Part shown: one piece after another, positions 61,861-64,000 of the stretch | Numbering within the stretch: the stretch's first letter is position 1 | How the letters are laid out: each line of letters starts with the position of its first letter | From: Taenia hydatigena | Taxonomy: Eukaryota > Platyhelminthes > Cestoda > Cyclophyllidea > Taeniidae | DNA length: 64,000 nt | NCBI GenBank assembly: GCA_036345935.2 | Contig: JADWOT020001673.1 | Span: 16,176 to 80,175, forward strand | Reading direction: 5' to 3' | Translations under genes and position numbers: made by a program | Notes under the pieces: generated by a model | Told to the model about the DNA's origin: nothing | Databases searched by the model: none | The model's input: only the letters and a program-made list of their open reading frames with translations

Positions 61861-62095
61861 TGTTTGCATACATTCGTACCTCAAGCTTTTGTAATTTTAC
61901 TACTATTTTTCGTCCATCAGTTATTATGAGTTGAAGCTGGATTTTTTTGTTGTCCCTTGCAGCTGTCCTTTTCTGCAGCCACAGTGGCATACCTGACGCA
62001 CTTACCGTAGAAGAAGCTCTACATAGTTCCCTCACAATCATCTGTTTTCTTACTCGCACAGCGGTCAAGGCTGACATCCAAGAACTTTTGTACAA
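61832..62095 (-). other. Unassigned 87-codon frame at the start of C2
   Basis: A minus-strand frame that leads into family C (TAVRVRKQMIVRELCRASS, then LQLIITDGRKIVVKLQKLEV). Its last part overlaps the conserved C1/C2 region in another frame; the part before 61870 has no counterpart that I could align in C1. Protein-like, family unknown. Confidence 0.28.
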
Positions 62096-62834
62096 TGTTT
62101 CTCATCAGTGACATTGCCATTTTGAATCATCGCGAAGCCGTCCTAATGACCACGCGTTCACACCCAGTCGAGCCAGCCAGCAGGGTTGAGGTCATACAGG
62201 ACCCAATCGCACTCTTAAAATAGCGCATTCTACATGAATAAGCCCTTGGCTCAAATAAGTGTGGAGATAACATCTAGTTACATGCAGATACATGCTTTCT
62301 TAGTCCAGCCTTTGTTTTTACAGGTGAACTTGATTCAGAACGCCCGGTTGTGCGAAAGGGGGGAACAAACTCCAAAATCTGCTCATAACAAATATTTTGC
62401 ATCGGCTTGTCTTTACCTTCAAAGCAAGTTGAAAGCTCAGGCTAGCCTTAATCTGCTACCACATCGCCAGTCTTCCCAACGCCGAATCCACTCCTATTTG
62501 ACACCTCGTCAAAGTTGCCAGCAGATGCTACAAACCACAGGTTCAACGGTCGTTCTCATCGCCACGCATGTGTAAACATCTTCAGGCAAACGTCTTCTCG
62601 ATTCAACATTGCTTTCTTCTCCATCAGCTTGCCGCCACAATGTCTATGCCTGGTTCAGCAAACTTCTTTACAGCGTTAATCGCAGAACAACGTCAAGCAC
62701 GTCAGACAGTATCTGAGGCACAAAGACAAGGCAAACGCAGGGTTCCAAACACTTCGTACAAAATTGGTGAGATGATTAAATGCATTAACAAGAAAAAACT
62801 GCCCCAAAATGAATGACCGCGAAGAACTGATGCG
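62096..62834. other. Unannotated stretch with two plus frames
   Basis: Frames 62234-62575 (113 codons) and 62568-62816 (82 codons) overlap by a few bases in different phases. The second contains a hydrophilic QRQARQTVSEAQRQGKRR stretch. No domain or second copy was found; a decayed exon is possible. Confidence 0.3.
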
Positions 62835-64000
62835 TTACATCAACTTGACGGGGACTCAGGTTGATAAGGCATTAAGGTGTTAAATGAACTTGTTCGATGA
62901 ACAGCTATTAGCGTGCAGTGATTAATTGTCTGCGATTTTGCCGTCTAAAATGGTCATACTTCTGGCTTTCTGTTAGACTAAGAGGTGATCCTACAATTAG
63001 CGCTACATAGCAAAGATGGTCGATGTATAAATTTTCGGCAATGAGGCACCTGTAACGCATTCAAATGTTCTTGATATAAGAGAATTGTCCCATCAACCGA
63101 CTGGTGAGACACCGGCCTCAGTAAAAGCTTAGGAAATACTTAGAGCTCCCAATCATAACAATTGGAGTAGGCCTCTTTATGAGAAGGCGTGATACTTTGT
63201 CAAGGCAAAGCAGAAACTTAGGGCGTTGGTGGAGTTCCTCAAAATAGGTCTGCTGCTGAAACAGACCAAAAGCAGGATCAAATTGACTGCTGATTTAACT
63301 AACAGAAATGAAAAATGGCTCCAGCAGAATAAATGACCTGCAGACTTGATATTTGACACCAATTAAGTGGCTATTTCAAAATATGGTTCAAATCAATCAT
63401 GCATGATATTAAACGACTCATTTATTCATGGTACCTCCAATAATGACCTGACGTGGGTGAGTTTCAAATGCGACAGGTCAGTGGAAAGTGAGATCTTATT
63501 CGACTGGCTCAGACAAATGCACTATTAGCAGCCATGCCAGCCTTTGAGGTCAGCCGATAGTCAGGCGAGTCAGCTCTGAGTAACTCAAAGGCCTGGAGGC
63601 TAGGAAACTTAATGCAGTTAAAGTGATTTCTAACGGTTTCCATACCTTTTTCTATGAGGTATTCTACACAAGAAGACGTGATAAGATTGCGACGATAATG
63701 ACTTGTGCATTAAAAGTAATTCTGCTTGCGAAACTGCCCTGCTTTTACAATTGTGAGATAATTTGTGGTTTAGAGCACCTTCACACTATGTGCATCGTCC
63801 ACTTAGGCCTCAGGCCCAACAATGCGCTTATTGCTGATTTGAACACATTTTTATTACAGGCTTCGATCACTCACAGAGCTGGGACCTCCCAAAAAGACAG
63901 ACCTCACCGGAGCACCCTTTACCATGGCACGAAGGCGAATGTGTGGAGCCTGGGCAATCTTGTGGCCTGTGTCATGTACGGTCATGCAGCTGCGCGCGAC
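62835..64000 (+). pseudogene. Kinase-like family B copy B3, truncated by window end
   Basis: The left half (62835-63370) matches B1 and the right half matches B2 (GACTTGATATTTGAC near 63345 against GAATTGATATTTGACC near 49603, then the CATGCATGATATTAAACGACTC block). After TAA at 63581 a frame stays open for 139 codons to the window edge: KLNAVKVIS (ATP-site Lys in AVK), CGLEHLHTMCIVHLGLRPNN (catalytic loop with Asp changed to Gly and Lys to Arg), then TKANVWSLGNLVACVMYGHA, which fits kinase subdomain IX with its Asp changed to Asn. DFG is absent. Compared with B2, about 155 bp covering the beta4-hinge part are missing. The lost Asp and Lys mean no catalysis; it is a pseudogene or, less likely, a pseudokinase exon. 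AGC and GPCR-kinase likeness is an inference. Confidence 0.7.

Noticed and set aside
1..64000. Bacterial or phage origin, CRISPR arrays and operons
   Set aside because: No dense coding, no Shine-Dalgarno-linked frames, no regularly spaced repeats of 20-40 bp; broken frames and diverged dispersed repeats point to a eukaryotic intergenic region.

Overview
The window looks like non-genic eukaryotic (metazoan) DNA. I see no intact gene, no rRNA, no convincing tRNA, no CRISPR array and no operon-like packing. The longest ATG-to-stop frame has 183 codons, about what chance gives in 64 kb of both strands at this base composition. What is present is a mosaic of old, diverged repeats and broken gene relics. 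A tapeworm or other parasitic flatworm is my low-confidence guess. It rests only on a miniature LTR element resembling in design the taeniid TRIMs, the general texture (short pyrimidine runs, few microsatellites) and many decayed gene copies; no sequence match was possible.

Layout. 1-18 kb: a broken reading frame near 1.7-2.0 kb, then a series of full and partial copies of a long repeat, here called family A: A1 3.98-4.70, A2 8.29-8.99, A3 9.34-9.96, A4 11.80-12.19, A5 12.23-13.60 (inverted) and A6 13.83-17.88. 18-27 kb: a strongly A/C-rich block holding one copy of family C (21.2-22.3 kb) and a 0.6 kb direct tandem duplication (25.07-26.27 kb). 27-34 kb: a solo-LTR-like sequence followed by a long inverted family A copy (A7), itself interrupted by a second LTR-like insertion. 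34-54 kb: mostly unrecognised DNA with a family B copy (37.8-38.4 kb), several broken coding relics on the minus strand, possible LTR-retrotransposon integrase and reverse-transcriptase fragments, and a kinase pseudogene (49.6-50.3 kb). 54-60 kb: family A copy A8, the inverted partner of A7. 59.9-60.8 kb: a 0.9 kb element with two 176-186 bp direct terminal repeats and a polypurine tract. 60.8-62.1 kb: the inverted second copy of family C. 62.8-64.0 kb: a second, longer family B copy whose kinase-like frame stays open for 139 codons and runs off the window.

How the parts relate. Family A (at least 6 kb) explains about a third of the window. Copies look roughly 65-75% identical by eye, so they are old. 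Family B is a kinase-derived gene or retro-copy present at least three times. Family C is a separate coding-derived repeat. The best dated event is relative: one LTR copy sits inside A7 while the matching site in A8 is empty. All alignments were made by eye; percentages and edges are approximate.
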